A stretch of DNA of 64,000 nt, from the NCBI RefSeq assembly GCF_030252185.1, contig NZ_CP126970.1, positions 2,108,001-2,172,000 of the forward strand, in the 5' to 3' direction. The notes under the pieces are model-generated. The model did no database searches and was not told the DNA's origin. It worked only from the letters and a program-made list of their open reading frames with translations. This DNA is from Corynebacterium suedekumii. GTDB taxonomy: Bacteria > Actinomycetota > Actinomycetes > Mycobacteriales > Mycobacteriaceae. This document shows positions 35,218 through 44,147 of this stretch, piece by piece (the first letter of the stretch is position 1; every line of letters begins with the position of its first letter). The position numbers and the translations under genes are program-made.

Positions 35218-35643
35218 ATGAGCGAGAACACCGGTACTCCTGAAGCACAGGTGGAGACCACGTCGGTCTTCCGTGCCGATCTGCTGAAGGAAATGGAGTC
35301 CGGCGCCGCCCCGGCCACGTCCGGGGCGGACAACCTGCCCGAAGGGGCAGGTCTGCTCGTGGTCAAGCGTGGCCCGAACGCCGGCGCCCGCTTCCTGCTG
35401 GACCAGGCGATCACCACCGCCGGACGCCACCCCGAGTCGGACATCTTCCTCGACGACGTCACCGTCTCGCGCCGTCACGCGGAGTTCCGCATCAACGACG
35501 GCGAGTTCGAGGTCTTCGACGTCGGATCCCTCAACGGCACCTACGTCAACCGCGAGCCGCGCAACTCCCAGACCCTGACCACGGGGGATGAGATCCAGAT
35601 CGGCAAGTTCCGTCTGGTGTTCCTCGCCGGCCCGAAGAACTGA
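35218..35643 (+). CDS. odhI: FHA-domain regulator OdhI (GarA homologue)
   Basis: 141-residue inhibitor of the 2-oxoglutarate dehydrogenase subunit OdhA. In its unphosphorylated form it lowers TCA flux in favour of glutamate; phosphorylation by PknG relieves this. The N-terminal tail carries ETTSVFRADLLKEME with T14 and T15, the known PknG-type site. The FHA domain has GRHPESDI, SRRHAEF and SLNGTYVN. ATG 35218 follows GGAGGTTGAGAA. The match to C. glutamicum OdhI is very strong. Confidence 0.97.
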   Translation: MSENTGTPEAQVETTSVFRADLLKEMESGAAPATSGADNLPEGAGLLVVKRGPNAGARFLLDQAITTAGRHPESDIFLDDVTVSRRHAEFRINDGEFEVFDVGSLNGTYVNREPRNSQTLTTGDEIQIGKFRLVFLAGPKN

Positions 35644-35686
35644 TCCGTCTTATTCACCCCGTAGCAAGAGGGAAACACACAGCGCA

Positions 35687-36436
35687 GTGAGTGCAGTCCG
35701 TAAGTCGGCGGCCGTCCGGTCCGTCCCGACCAGTACCCCGAGGACCTCTGCCCGGACCCTGTCCATCGGCAAGGTCCTGGAGCAGCTGACCCCGGAATTC
35801 CCGGACGTCACCGTCTCCAAGATCCGCTTCCTCGAGTCCGAGGGGCTGATCACCCCGCAGCGCACCGCATCGGGGTACCGGCGCTTCACCGGTGACGATG
35901 TGCAGCGACTGCGGTACATCCTGGTCACGCAGCGCGACAACTACCTGCCGCTGAAGGTCATTCGCGAGCAGCTCGACGCCATGGACTCCGGCGCCGTCGC
36001 CGCCATCCTCACCGCGGGTGAGGCTGAGCCGATCGTCTCCCCGGAGAACTTCCGGGCGCCGGTGGCCACCCGCCTCACCGACTCCGATGTCGCCGCCCAG
36101 GCCGGTGTGGGCCTCGAACTGGTCGCCGAACTTCTCGACGCCGGACTCATCACCCCCGACGACGCCGGCTTCTTCACCGCCGACGACGTCCGCATCGCCA
36201 CCACGGCAGAAGCGCTCAAGGGCTTCGGGTTCGACGCCCGCCACCTCAAGTCCCTGCGCAACACCGCCCGTCGGCAGGCCGACATGATCAGCCAGGCTGT
36301 CACCCCGGTCGCCCGCTCCCGCGGTGACAGCGCCAAGGCACGCGCCGAGGAGATGGGGCAGCAGATGTCCGCGCTGGTCGTCTCCCTCCACGCCAGCCTG
36401 GTGAAGAACGCCCTGCGCGACGAGCTGGATTCATGA
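35687..36436 (+). CDS. ftsR: MerR-type regulator FtsR
   Basis: 249 residues. The MerR winged-helix DNA-binding domain covers about residues 25-95 (LSIGKVLEQL, KIRFLESEGLITP, SGYRRF). I chose the GTG at 35687, preceded by AGAGGGA, although the frame is open further back into odhI. In C. glutamicum the gene at this position encodes FtsR, an activator of ftsZ; I transfer the name by position and family. The C-terminal effector region has no cysteine cluster. Its stop overlaps the bifunctional nuclease start. Confidence 0.87.
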   Translation: MSAVRKSAAVRSVPTSTPRTSARTLSIGKVLEQLTPEFPDVTVSKIRFLESEGLITPQRTASGYRRFTGDDVQRLRYILVTQRDNYLPLKVIREQLDAMDSGAVAAILTAGEAEPIVSPENFRAPVATRLTDSDVAAQAGVGLELVAELLDAGLITPDDAGFFTADDVRIATTAEALKGFGFDARHLKSLRNTARRQADMISQAVTPVARSRGDSAKARAEEMGQQMSALVVSLHASLVKNALRDELDS

Positions 36437-37062
36437 CCCTGATCCCCGTCGAGTACCACGGCGTCCACACCGTCGGCCCCGAACAGTTCAGCTGCGTGCT
36501 CCTGCGCTGGGCCGAGCAGAACCGCATCCTCCCGATCTGGCTGTCGCCCATCTCGGCCGCCGACATCGACGTCCGCGACAGCGGCTACACGCCTCGTCGC
36601 CCCGGGTCGCAGGACATCATGAGCGATCTGATCACCCGCATGACCAGCGGAGTCTCAGGGGTCAACATCATCAGCCACTTCGAGGGTGTGTTTATCGCCT
36701 CCATCGTGTTCAACGACGGAGAGGAGGTCGACGCACGCCCGTCCGACGCCATCAAGCTCGCCCGCGCACTCGAGGTCGACCTCAAGGTCGAGGAGGACGT
36801 GCTCCAGCAGGCCTCCTTCTTCGTCTCCGATGACGTGCTCGAGGAGTACTTCGATCTGCGTTTCGGGGCGGACGCGCGGGAATCGGGGGAGGCGGAGCTC
36901 TCCGCGTCGGGTGACGCCCAGGCGGACGCCGACTTCGAGGAGATGATGCGGTCGCTCGGCATGTCCGAGGCCGACTTCTTTGACGAGGACTCCCCGGGCG
37001 GCCCTGACACTGGTGGGGACAATGACACCGGCGTGACTAAAGATGACAATGGGGAAAAGTAA
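36433..37062 (+). CDS. bifunctional nuclease-family protein (DUF151)
   Basis: 209 residues. The DUF151 core (about 1-140) starts MTLIPVEYHGVHTVG and has ILPIWLSPISAADI, ARPSDAIKLARAL and VSDDVLEEYF. An acidic, Gly/Asp-rich tail follows. The family was named for plant nucleases active on RNA and DNA; the bacterial role is uncertain. It is translationally coupled to ftsR by ATGA overlap. Its TAA stop lies within the palindrome at 37059-37093. Confidence 0.88.
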   Translation: MTLIPVEYHGVHTVGPEQFSCVLLRWAEQNRILPIWLSPISAADIDVRDSGYTPRRPGSQDIMSDLITRMTSGVSGVNIISHFEGVFIASIVFNDGEEVDARPSDAIKLARALEVDLKVEEDVLQQASFFVSDDVLEEYFDLRFGADARESGEAELSASGDAQADADFEEMMRSLGMSEADFFDEDSPGGPDTGGDNDTGVTKDDNGEK

Positions 37063-37143
37063 CTCTAAGCTTCAAGTTGAGGCTTAGAGTTACGGCGTGT
37101 TGCCGAGTTGTGTCTTGACGTTGCTCTAACCTTGGCATTAAAT
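37059..37143 (+). promoter_or_regulatory. perfect palindrome and promoter of the second MerR gene
   Basis: GTAACTCTAAGC (37059-37070) and GCTTAGAGTTAC (37082-37093) form a perfect 12-bp inverted repeat with an 11-base spacer. Downstream, TTGACG (37115-37120) and TTAAAT (37138-37143) make a -35/-10 pair with 17-bp spacing. Inside the spacer GCTCTAACC (37123-37131) echoes one palindrome arm (ACTCTAAGC). No T run follows the palindrome, so an operator bound by one of the two flanking MerR proteins is more likely than a terminator. Confidence 0.65.
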
Positions 37144-37184
37144 GACGCATAGGGCGCTCGTCCAAACCCCATGGGAGTAATTAC

Positions 37185-37730
<546 letters not shown>

Positions 37731-37745
37731 ACGGCCTTCACGTCA

Positions 37746-37799
37746 CCGCCTTCCCTCCGCCGGCCAGCTCACGGGCCGGAGACGGGGAGGCGGTTTTTT
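37746..37799 (+). terminator. intrinsic terminator after the second MerR gene
   Basis: A long imperfect stem pairs CCGCCTTCCCTCCGCCGGCC (from 37746) with the GGCCGGAGACGGGGAGGCGG arm ending at 37793, followed by TTTTTT (37794-37799). It is one of the clearest terminators in the window. Confidence 0.88.
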
Positions 37800-37866
37800 C
37801 CTGCCCGCCTGCCGGTGTCGGGGAATGCAGCACGGAACGGCCGCGTTCCCGCCGGCCAGCTCACGG
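37757..37866. repeat. 18-bp direct repeat, one copy inside the terminator
   Basis: CCGCCGGCCAGCTCACGG occurs at 37757-37774, forming the upper stem and loop of the terminator, and again without change at 37849-37866. Between them the sequence is non-coding. It could be a partial duplication of the terminator. Confidence 0.7.
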
Positions 37867-37913
37867 AAGTCACTGGACTCCCCGGCAGCGGGCACGACGT
37901 GCAGCGAGGTAGG

Positions 37914-39290
37914 TCAGTCCTCCAGGCCCGCAACAGAACGCAGCGTGGATTCCAGATCCGCGGCGTCGGTGACGGTCTCGGAGTCGTCGGCGCGGTCCGC
38001 CAGGACGGAGTCCGGCTGCCCGTCACCGACGTGGACCACGGAGATCTCCACCTCGGCGTCGCCGACTGCCTGGTCGAGGGCGGAGGTGAAGGCGGCGTCG
38101 TCCATGTCCTGGGCGGTGCCGGTGGTCAGCAGCAGCACCCGGGCCGGTTCGCCGGTGGCGCGGGCCTGCTCAGCGGCCGCCGCGGTGGCGGCGACGAGCG
38201 CGGAACGGGACTGCGGGACTCCGCCGGTGCCGAAGCGCTGGACGGCGGCGGCGGACTCGGCGGCGTCGGTGAAGCTGATGTTGCGCCGCCAGCCGTTGGT
38301 CACCCCCGGGTTGAGCGGGGAGGAGTAGTTCCACAGGGCCACCTGCTGTCCCTCGTCCCCGAGGGCTGTGGCCAGGGCAGCCAGGGCGTCGGCGCCGACG
38401 GTGTGGATCGTGCCGTCGCCGAAGTCGGCGTTGGTGTTGTCGGAGGTGTCGAAAAGCAGCAGCGTGTCAACGGGCTCCGTCGACCCCTGCGGGGCGGGGT
38501 CCTCCGACCCGGAGTCCCCGTCGACGGCGGCCCAGGCGGCGCTTCGCTCGGGCACAGTGTCCGGGATCTCCGCGGTGGCGTCGAAGGCCTCGGCGAACTC
38601 GGCGGCCGCGCGGGTCTGTTCCTCGGTGATCTCTCCGGCGGGATTGAGGATGTGGGCGTGGAGGACCACCTCGGCATTGTCGACCGGGGTGAAGTCATCA
38701 CTGCTGGCGGCGAGTGCCTGGCGGGCAGCCTGCGGTGAATCGGAGTCGAGGTCGAAAGAGTGGGAACGGTCGCGGGAGAGGAGGTCGGGAGCGGCATCAC
38801 CTGCGAGGGCCGTGGCGACGGCGACGGCGACATCGGGATCGGAAGCGACGGGATAGGTCACGTCTCCGGCCGCGGTGTCGTCGGAGCCGTTGACCAGGCC
38901 CGCCTCGAGAACCTCGACAGCCGGGGAGGAGGAGACGGTGCGATCACCGAGCGCGTCGTCGGTGGTGGGGGAGTCAGGTCCGATGACCACGGCGGCCTCG
39001 GCGGGGGAGGACACCAGCTCGGCGGTGACACAGTGGTCACGGACGATGGGGTCGGATTCATTCCACTGACCGATCATGGGCTCGGCCACACCGTCGATGG
39101 TCTCCGCGACGGGGAGGGCCAGGTCACCCTGGATGCACTCGCCGGCGGCGTCGGCGTCCTGCTGTTCGGCCTCCGAGCGCAGGCCGAACCACCAGATGAG
39201 GACGGCGATGAGGGCGAGGACGGCGACGGTCGCGAGGATGACACCGCCGGAGACTGAGTAGTTCTGCTTGCCACTGGAATGACGACCCAC
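37914..39290 (-). CDS. membrane-anchored extracellular protein with vWA-like domain
   Basis: 458 residues. One N-terminal membrane helix (about 15-36) follows a short basic start MGRHSSGKQ; the rest lies outside and is acidic. A substrate-binding-like region occupies the middle (about 50-250). A von Willebrand A-like domain (about 270-440) starts DTLLLFDTSDNT and has a later LLLTTGTAQDMDD. The MIDAS motif is only partial (DTSDN rather than DxSxS). Such proteins occur in corynebacterial envelopes. Function not known. ATG start at 39290. Confidence 0.75.
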   Translation of the reverse strand: MGRHSSGKQNYSVSGGVILATVAVLALIAVLIWWFGLRSEAEQQDADAAGECIQGDLALPVAETIDGVAEPMIGQWNESDPIVRDHCVTAELVSSPAEAAVVIGPDSPTTDDALGDRTVSSSPAVEVLEAGLVNGSDDTAAGDVTYPVASDPDVAVAVATALAGDAAPDLLSRDRSHSFDLDSDSPQAARQALAASSDDFTPVDNAEVVLHAHILNPAGEITEEQTRAAAEFAEAFDATAEIPDTVPERSAAWAAVDGDSGSEDPAPQGSTEPVDTLLLFDTSDNTNADFGDGTIHTVGADALAALATALGDEGQQVALWNYSSPLNPGVTNGWRRNISFTDAAESAAAVQRFGTGGVPQSRSALVAATAAAAEQARATGEPARVLLLTTGTAQDMDDAAFTSALDQAVGDAEVEISVVHVGDGQPDSVLADRADDSETVTDAADLESTLRSVAGLED

Positions 39291-39317
39291 GTGCGTGAAC
39301 CTCCCTGACGCCGGATG

Positions 39318-40187
39318 TTAGGACGTCAGTGTAGTGGCTTCGGCGACGTCGATGAGCGCGACAAGCCGGTCACGCAGCACGGTTCCGCGTTCGGCGAGGT
39401 CCCGTTGCCGGGAGACGTACTCGGCCTTGCCCTCCGGCGTCTCGATCGCCACGACCCCGACACCGTAGGCACGACAGTCGTACGGGGAGGCCTCCATGTC
39501 GAGGACACGGGCGTCGACGGCGAGCTCGAAGGTGTCCAGGAACAGCTCGCCCGGCACGATCGGCCCGAGTTTTCCGGCCCACTTGTATAAGTCCATGGTC
39601 GCGTGGACGCAGCCGGCCTGGTCGCTGTCGGGCTGGCCCGCCCGGTCGAGGACGGTGAGGTTGAGGGGGCGGGCGGGTTCGGTGAAGAAGCGGTAGGCGT
39701 CGATGTGGGTGCACCGCAGGCGGTGCTTCTCGACGACCGCGTCGCTTCCCGCCCGCCCCAACCGCAGGGGCAGATCGTGGCGCGGCGCATCGGTGCGGTA
39801 GACCATGGCCCACTCGTGAAGCCCGAAGCAGTCGAAGTGGGCCGGGTTGGTGTTCGTGCGGGCCAGCAGATGGCGGATGTAGCGGAAGGTGTCGCCGCGC
39901 CGATCCCACAGTGTGGGGAGATCGACGGTGGTGTGGGTGGCGTCGACAAGCGTGTAGTCACGCCACTGCAGGTGCGGGGAGGTGCCCTCGAGGCGGATGC
40001 CGACTCCGGGGTGCCAGCGCCGCAGGTGCGCTGGGCGGATGGGGTAGTACTCGAAGAGGAAGTCGTAGACGGGGTGCTTCTCGTGGCGTCGGCGACGGTC
40101 GAGGTGGGCGCGGGTCAGCTCATCGGCGCGGGCCTCATGCGCCGTCATCCGCCGCTCCCAGTCGGAACGTGCCAGCAGCTCAGTCAT
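39318..40187 (-). CDS. conserved actinobacterial protein, often labelled 3-methyladenine glycosylase
   Basis: 289-residue soluble protein with many His, Arg and Trp residues (RRRRHEKHPVYDFLFEYY, RPAHLRRWHPGVG, FDCFGLHEWAMVYR). Relatives in actinobacteria are often annotated as 3-methyladenine DNA glycosylase, but I see no helix-hairpin-helix or AlkA-type catalytic aspartate motif, so that label is not supported by what can be read here. The gene starts 8 bases inside the upstream CNNM-type gene, which suggests coupling. Confidence 0.7.
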   Translation of the reverse strand: MTELLARSDWERRMTAHEARADELTRAHLDRRRRHEKHPVYDFLFEYYPIRPAHLRRWHPGVGIRLEGTSPHLQWRDYTLVDATHTTVDLPTLWDRRGDTFRYIRHLLARTNTNPAHFDCFGLHEWAMVYRTDAPRHDLPLRLGRAGSDAVVEKHRLRCTHIDAYRFFTEPARPLNLTVLDRAGQPDSDQAGCVHATMDLYKWAGKLGPIVPGELFLDTFELAVDARVLDMEASPYDCRAYGVGVVAIETPEGKAEYVSRQRDLAERGTVLRDRLVALIDVAEATTLTS

Positions 40188-41232
40188 CCTCGTGGGTCCA
40201 GTCGTTGACGGTGCCGACGTACTCCTCGATGAGATCCTCGAGGGTGATCACACCGAGGAGTTCGCCCCGGTCGCGGACCTGGGCCATGTGAGCGGAGCGG
40301 CGGTGGAGCTTACGCAGGGCCTCGTCCATGGTGCCGGAGCCGTCGACGATGGTCAGCGGCCGGATCTCCGAACGGGGGATGAACTCGTCACCAGCGGTGG
40401 CGGCGAGCATGTCGAGGACGTCCTTGACGTGGATGTAACCGAGGAACGCGTCCTCCGGCCCGGTCACGGGGAAGCGGGAGTAGCCGGTCTCCACCACCGC
40501 CCTCTCCAGGTCATCGAGGGGGACTCCGCGGCGGCCGAGGGTGAGGGAGCGGACCCGGTCGAGCGGGATCATCACCTCCTTGAGGCTGCGCTTCTCCGAG
40601 CGCAGCGCCTTCGACAGACGCAGGGTCTCCTCGGCGTCGAGCAGGCCTTCGGCGCGGGACTCGCGGATCATGAACGCGAGCTGCGCCTCGTCGACGGTGC
40701 TGTCGAGCTCGTCCTTCTGCTCGATGCCGAACGCGCGGAGGGTGATCCGGGCGATCCAGTTCATGAACTCGATGAGCGGCCGGGTGATGCGCACCCACCA
40801 GATCATCGCCGGGGTCAGCCACATGGCCAGGGTCTCCGGGCCGGCGATGGCGATGTTCTTGGGCACCATCTCACCGAAGAGGATGTGCAGGAAGGTGATG
40901 AACGCCAGGGCGATGACGAAGGAGATCGGGTGAAGCAGATTCTCGGGCATGCCGAGCGCGAGGAAGGGACCCTCGATGAAGTGGGCGACCGCCGGCTCGG
41001 CGACCTTGCCCAGGATGAGCGAGCAGATGGTGATGCCGAACTGGGCGCCGGCGAGCATGATCGACAGGTGCTCGGTGGCGTAGAGGACCTTGCGGGCGGC
41101 GGTGCGGCCCTGGGCGATGAGGGACTCGATGCGGTCACGGCGGGAGGAGATCAGCGCGAACTCGGAGGCGACGAAGAAGGCGTTGGCGGCCAGCAGCCCG
41201 GCGATGAGCAGGATGGTGGTGGCGATGTTCAC
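40180..41232 (-). CDS. CNNM/CorC-type membrane protein with CBS pair (second of two)
   Basis: 350 residues. The N-terminal CNNM transmembrane domain has about four hydrophobic helices (MNIATTILLIAGLLAANAFF, GAQFGITICSLILG, LHILFGEMVPKNIAIA). Two CBS domains follow (about 205-340; MIPLDRVRSLTL, LLGVITLEDLIEEYVG). No CorC_HlyC transporter-associated domain is present, unlike the upstream paralogue. The family is linked to magnesium or other cation efflux. It overlaps its paralogue by 4 bases. Confidence 0.88.
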   Translation of the reverse strand: MNIATTILLIAGLLAANAFFVASEFALISSRRDRIESLIAQGRTAARKVLYATEHLSIMLAGAQFGITICSLILGKVAEPAVAHFIEGPFLALGMPENLLHPISFVIALAFITFLHILFGEMVPKNIAIAGPETLAMWLTPAMIWWVRITRPLIEFMNWIARITLRAFGIEQKDELDSTVDEAQLAFMIRESRAEGLLDAEETLRLSKALRSEKRSLKEVMIPLDRVRSLTLGRRGVPLDDLERAVVETGYSRFPVTGPEDAFLGYIHVKDVLDMLAATAGDEFIPRSEIRPLTIVDGSGTMDEALRKLHRRSAHMAQVRDRGELLGVITLEDLIEEYVGTVNDWTHEDD

Positions 41233-42623
41233 TTCTCGACCCCCGGCACGTGGTTCTTCGCGTCCTCGTCGCTGACGGGGGTGAGGATGACCTTGTCCAC
41301 GCGACGGTCCTCCATCACGGTGACCCGGGCGACCCAGCGGGCGTCGACACCGGAGGCGAACTCCGCGCGGGCGGGGTTGTCGGCCTCGGGGAGGACCAGG
41401 GTGTCACCGACGCGCGGGATCCGGCCCAGCTGGGCCATGACCAGACCGCCGAGGGTCTCATACGGGCCGGAGGGCGCGGAGTAACCGACCCGCTGGGCCA
41501 GCTCGTCGATGCGTACCAGGCCGGAGACCTCCCAGGAGGAACCGAAGGCCTGGAAGTCACGTTCTGCCTCGGCGTCGTCGTGTTCGTCGTAGACCTCGCC
41601 GAGGATCTCCTCCACGACGTCCTCGATGGTGACCAGTCCGGCGGTGCCGCCGTACTCGTCGGCGACGAGCACGACCTGGGAACCGGCGTTGCGTACGGCG
41701 TTGAGCACGGCGTCACCGTCGAGGGTGTCGGGCACGACCGGGACGGGGCGGGCCAGCGAGCCGAGGGTGGTCGTCGACCGCAGGTGACGGGGCACGGAGA
41801 ACGCGTCCTTGATGTGCACCACCCCGGCGGTGTCGTCGAGGTCGCCCCGGACGACGGGGAAGCGGGAGTGGCCCGACTCCAGGGCCAGGGCGATGAGGTC
41901 GGCGACGGTGTCGTCGACACCGAGGGAGTCGATCGTGGAGCGCGGGGTCATGAACTCCGTGGCGATGGCGTCACCGAACTGCAGGGACCGGTCCAGCACC
42001 CGGGCGGTGTTGGCGTCCAGGCCACCGTGCTCGGCGGAGTTGCGCACCAGGGTGCCCAGCTCCTGGGAGGAGCGGGCGGAGGCCAGCTCGTCGGCCGGTT
42101 CGAAACCGAGCTTGCGGACCACCCAGTTGGCCGACCGGTTCATCAGAACGATGAACCACTTGAACACCACGTTGAACACGTTGACCGGGTGGACGACGAC
42201 GCGCGCGGTGTGCAACGGGGTGGTGATGGCGATGTTCTTGGGCACCAGCTCGCCGAAGACCATCGACAGGAACGTCGCCACGATGAGCGCCAGCACGAGC
42301 GCCACCGCCGAGGACGCCGACTCCGTGAGCCCGAACAGCCCGAGCAGGGGAGTGAAGTAGCGGGCGAGGATCGGTTCGGCGAGGAAACCGGTGGCCAGCG
42401 TGGTCACGGTGATGCCCAGCTGGGCACCCGAGAGCACAAAGGAGAGGTTCTGGTAGTCGCGCTGCACGGCGTGCGCGCTGCGGTCACCTTTGTCGCGGAC
42501 GTGGTTGTCCACGGTCGAGCGCTCCAGACCGGTGAGGGCGAACTCGATGGCCACGAACAGGCCGGTCGAGGCGGTCAGTGCCACGAATCCGATCAGGGAG
42601 ATGATGCTGATTGCTATGTCCAT
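41229..42623 (-). CDS. CNNM/CorC-type membrane protein with CBS pair and CorC domain
   Basis: 464 residues: the CNNM membrane domain (about 1-190, with GAQLGITVTTLATG and FGELVPKNIAI), two CBS domains (about 215-345, with VLVADEYGGTAGLVTIEDVVEE) and a C-terminal CorC_HlyC domain (about 355-445). Paralogous to the next gene, and likely forms a hetero- or homodimeric cation transporter with it. ATG 42623, with the DEAD-box gene ending 21 bases upstream on the same strand. Confidence 0.9.
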   Translation of the reverse strand: MDIAISIISLIGFVALTASTGLFVAIEFALTGLERSTVDNHVRDKGDRSAHAVQRDYQNLSFVLSGAQLGITVTTLATGFLAEPILARYFTPLLGLFGLTESASSAVALVLALIVATFLSMVFGELVPKNIAITTPLHTARVVVHPVNVFNVVFKWFIVLMNRSANWVVRKLGFEPADELASARSSQELGTLVRNSAEHGGLDANTARVLDRSLQFGDAIATEFMTPRSTIDSLGVDDTVADLIALALESGHSRFPVVRGDLDDTAGVVHIKDAFSVPRHLRSTTTLGSLARPVPVVPDTLDGDAVLNAVRNAGSQVVLVADEYGGTAGLVTIEDVVEEILGEVYDEHDDAEAERDFQAFGSSWEVSGLVRIDELAQRVGYSAPSGPYETLGGLVMAQLGRIPRVGDTLVLPEADNPARAEFASGVDARWVARVTVMEDRRVDKVILTPVSDEDAKNHVPGVEK

Positions 42624-42644
42624 GTGCGTTCCATGAGATCGATG

Positions 42645-44003
42645 CTAGGAGGAGCGTCGGCGCCCGCCGGAGGAGCCGCCGCGCCGACCACCGGAGCCGC
42701 CGGAGCCGGAACCGGAGCGACCCCCGCGCCCGGAGCGGGAGCGTTGCCCCTGCGGACCGCCGCGACGCTGGCCCTGTCCCGGGGAGGTGCGTCGGGTCTG
42801 CTGCTGGCCGGGCGGGGTCAGCGGGGTGCCGGAGGGGACCCGGGCGCCGGTGATCTTGGTCAGGGCGTCCGAGTCGGCGGTGACGCGGACCTCCTTGGCG
42901 TCGACGCCGGCCTTGCGCATGAGGGTCTCCACCTCCTTGCGTTGTTCATCCATGACGAGGGTGACCACGGTGCCGGAGGTGCCGGCGCGGGCGGTGCGAC
43001 CGGCGCGGTGGAGGTAGGCCTTGTGCTCGGCCGGGGGGTCGACGTGGACGACGAGTGAGACGTCGTTGATGTCGATGCCGCGGGCGGCGATGTCGGTGGC
43101 CACGAGGACGGGGACGGAGCCGTCGGCGAAGCCGGCCAGCGCGTTGGTGCGGGTGGACTGGCCCTTGTCACCGTGCAGGCCGGCGGCGTTGACGCCGACG
43201 CGGCGCAGCTTCTTCACCTGGCGGTCCACGCCGTGCTTGGTGCGCATGAACATGATGGTCTTGCCCTCGCGGGCGCCGATGCGCAGGATGACCTCGGCGC
43301 GCTCGTCGCGGTCGCCGACGAGGAGGCGGTAGTGGGTCATGGTGTCCACGCTGGCCTGCACCGGGGCGGTGGAGTGGGTGACCGGGTCGGTGAGGTAGCG
43401 GTCGATGAGCTTCTGCACGTCACCGTCGAGCGTGGCGGAGAACAGCAGGCGCTGGCCGGTGCGCGGGGTCAGGTCCATGAGCTTGCGCACCTGGGGGAGG
43501 AAGCCCATGTCGGCCATCTGGTCGGCCTCGTCGAGGGCGACGACGTCGATGTCGTCGAAGAAGAGCTTGCCCTGGTTGATGAGGTCCTGGGCGCGGCCCG
43601 GGGTGGCGACGAGCAGGTCGACCGGGGCAGCCAGGGAACGGATGTGGCGGTTGATGTTGACGCCGCCGACGACGTCGAGCAGGCGCAGGCCGAGGGCGTT
43701 GGCGGGGGCGTCGAGACGCTCCCGGACCTGGGAGGCGAGCTCGCGGGTTGGGGTGAGCACGAGGGCGCGCGGGTGGCCGGGGCGGGAGGAGCCGGATTCG
43801 GCCAGGCGCGTGAGCATGGGCAAGCCGAAGGTGAAGGTCTTGCCGGAGCCGGTGGGGCCGCGGCCGAGGACGTCACGGCCGGCCAGGGCGTCCGGGATGG
43901 CGGCGGCCTGGATGGGGAAGGGCTCGGTGATCCCCTGTCGCTGAAGTTCGCGCACGATGGGCAGGGGAAGGCCGAGATCCTTGAACGTTGTCATTGGCTT
44001 CAC
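42645..44003 (-). CDS. DEAD-box RNA helicase
   Basis: About 452 residues. The helicase core has all motifs: GPTGSGKT (Walker A), PTRELASQV, TPGRAQDL, DEADQM (motif II), SATLD, VATDIAARGID and HRAGRTARAG. The C-terminal tail (from about 400) is low complexity, rich in Arg, Gly and Ser, and typical of RNA-binding RhlE-like helicases. I favour the GTG at 44003 because AGGGA lies 5 bases upstream; ATG 43994 is an alternative. Likely roles are RNA turnover or ribosome assembly. Confidence 0.92.
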   Translation of the reverse strand: MKPMTTFKDLGLPLPIVRELQRQGITEPFPIQAAAIPDALAGRDVLGRGPTGSGKTFTFGLPMLTRLAESGSSRPGHPRALVLTPTRELASQVRERLDAPANALGLRLLDVVGGVNINRHIRSLAAPVDLLVATPGRAQDLINQGKLFFDDIDVVALDEADQMADMGFLPQVRKLMDLTPRTGQRLLFSATLDGDVQKLIDRYLTDPVTHSTAPVQASVDTMTHYRLLVGDRDERAEVILRIGAREGKTIMFMRTKHGVDRQVKKLRRVGVNAAGLHGDKGQSTRTNALAGFADGSVPVLVATDIAARGIDINDVSLVVHVDPPAEHKAYLHRAGRTARAGTSGTVVTLVMDEQRKEVETLMRKAGVDAKEVRVTADSDALTKITGARVPSGTPLTPPGQQQTRRTSPGQGQRRGGPQGQRSRSGRGGRSGSGSGGSGGRRGGSSGGRRRSS

Positions 44004-44078
44004 TGTAGTCCCTGCCGGCCCGCTGACCGGCATCAGCCGTGGGCGCGGGGAGTGTGACGAACCTCGCCCGACGGGTCG

Positions 44079-44120
44079 TTGGAACGTTCAAGTCACTCGA
44101 TAGAATGAAAGTACCATTCT
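44079..44120 (+). promoter_or_regulatory. promoter with overlapping inverted repeat before the DASS transporter
   Basis: TTGGAA (44079-44084) and TAGAAT (44101-44106) with 16-bp spacing form a good promoter. The inverted repeat AGAATG (44102-44107) / CATTCT (44115-44120) overlaps the -10 and start region, a typical place for a repressor operator. The regulator is unknown. Confidence 0.55.
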
Positions 44121-44147
44121 GTCCATCCATGATCGGAGTTGTTCCCG

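Noticed and set aside
39318..40187. 3-methyladenine DNA glycosylase activity
   Set aside because: The common label is not backed by any glycosylase motif that I can see, so I kept it as a conserved protein of unknown function.
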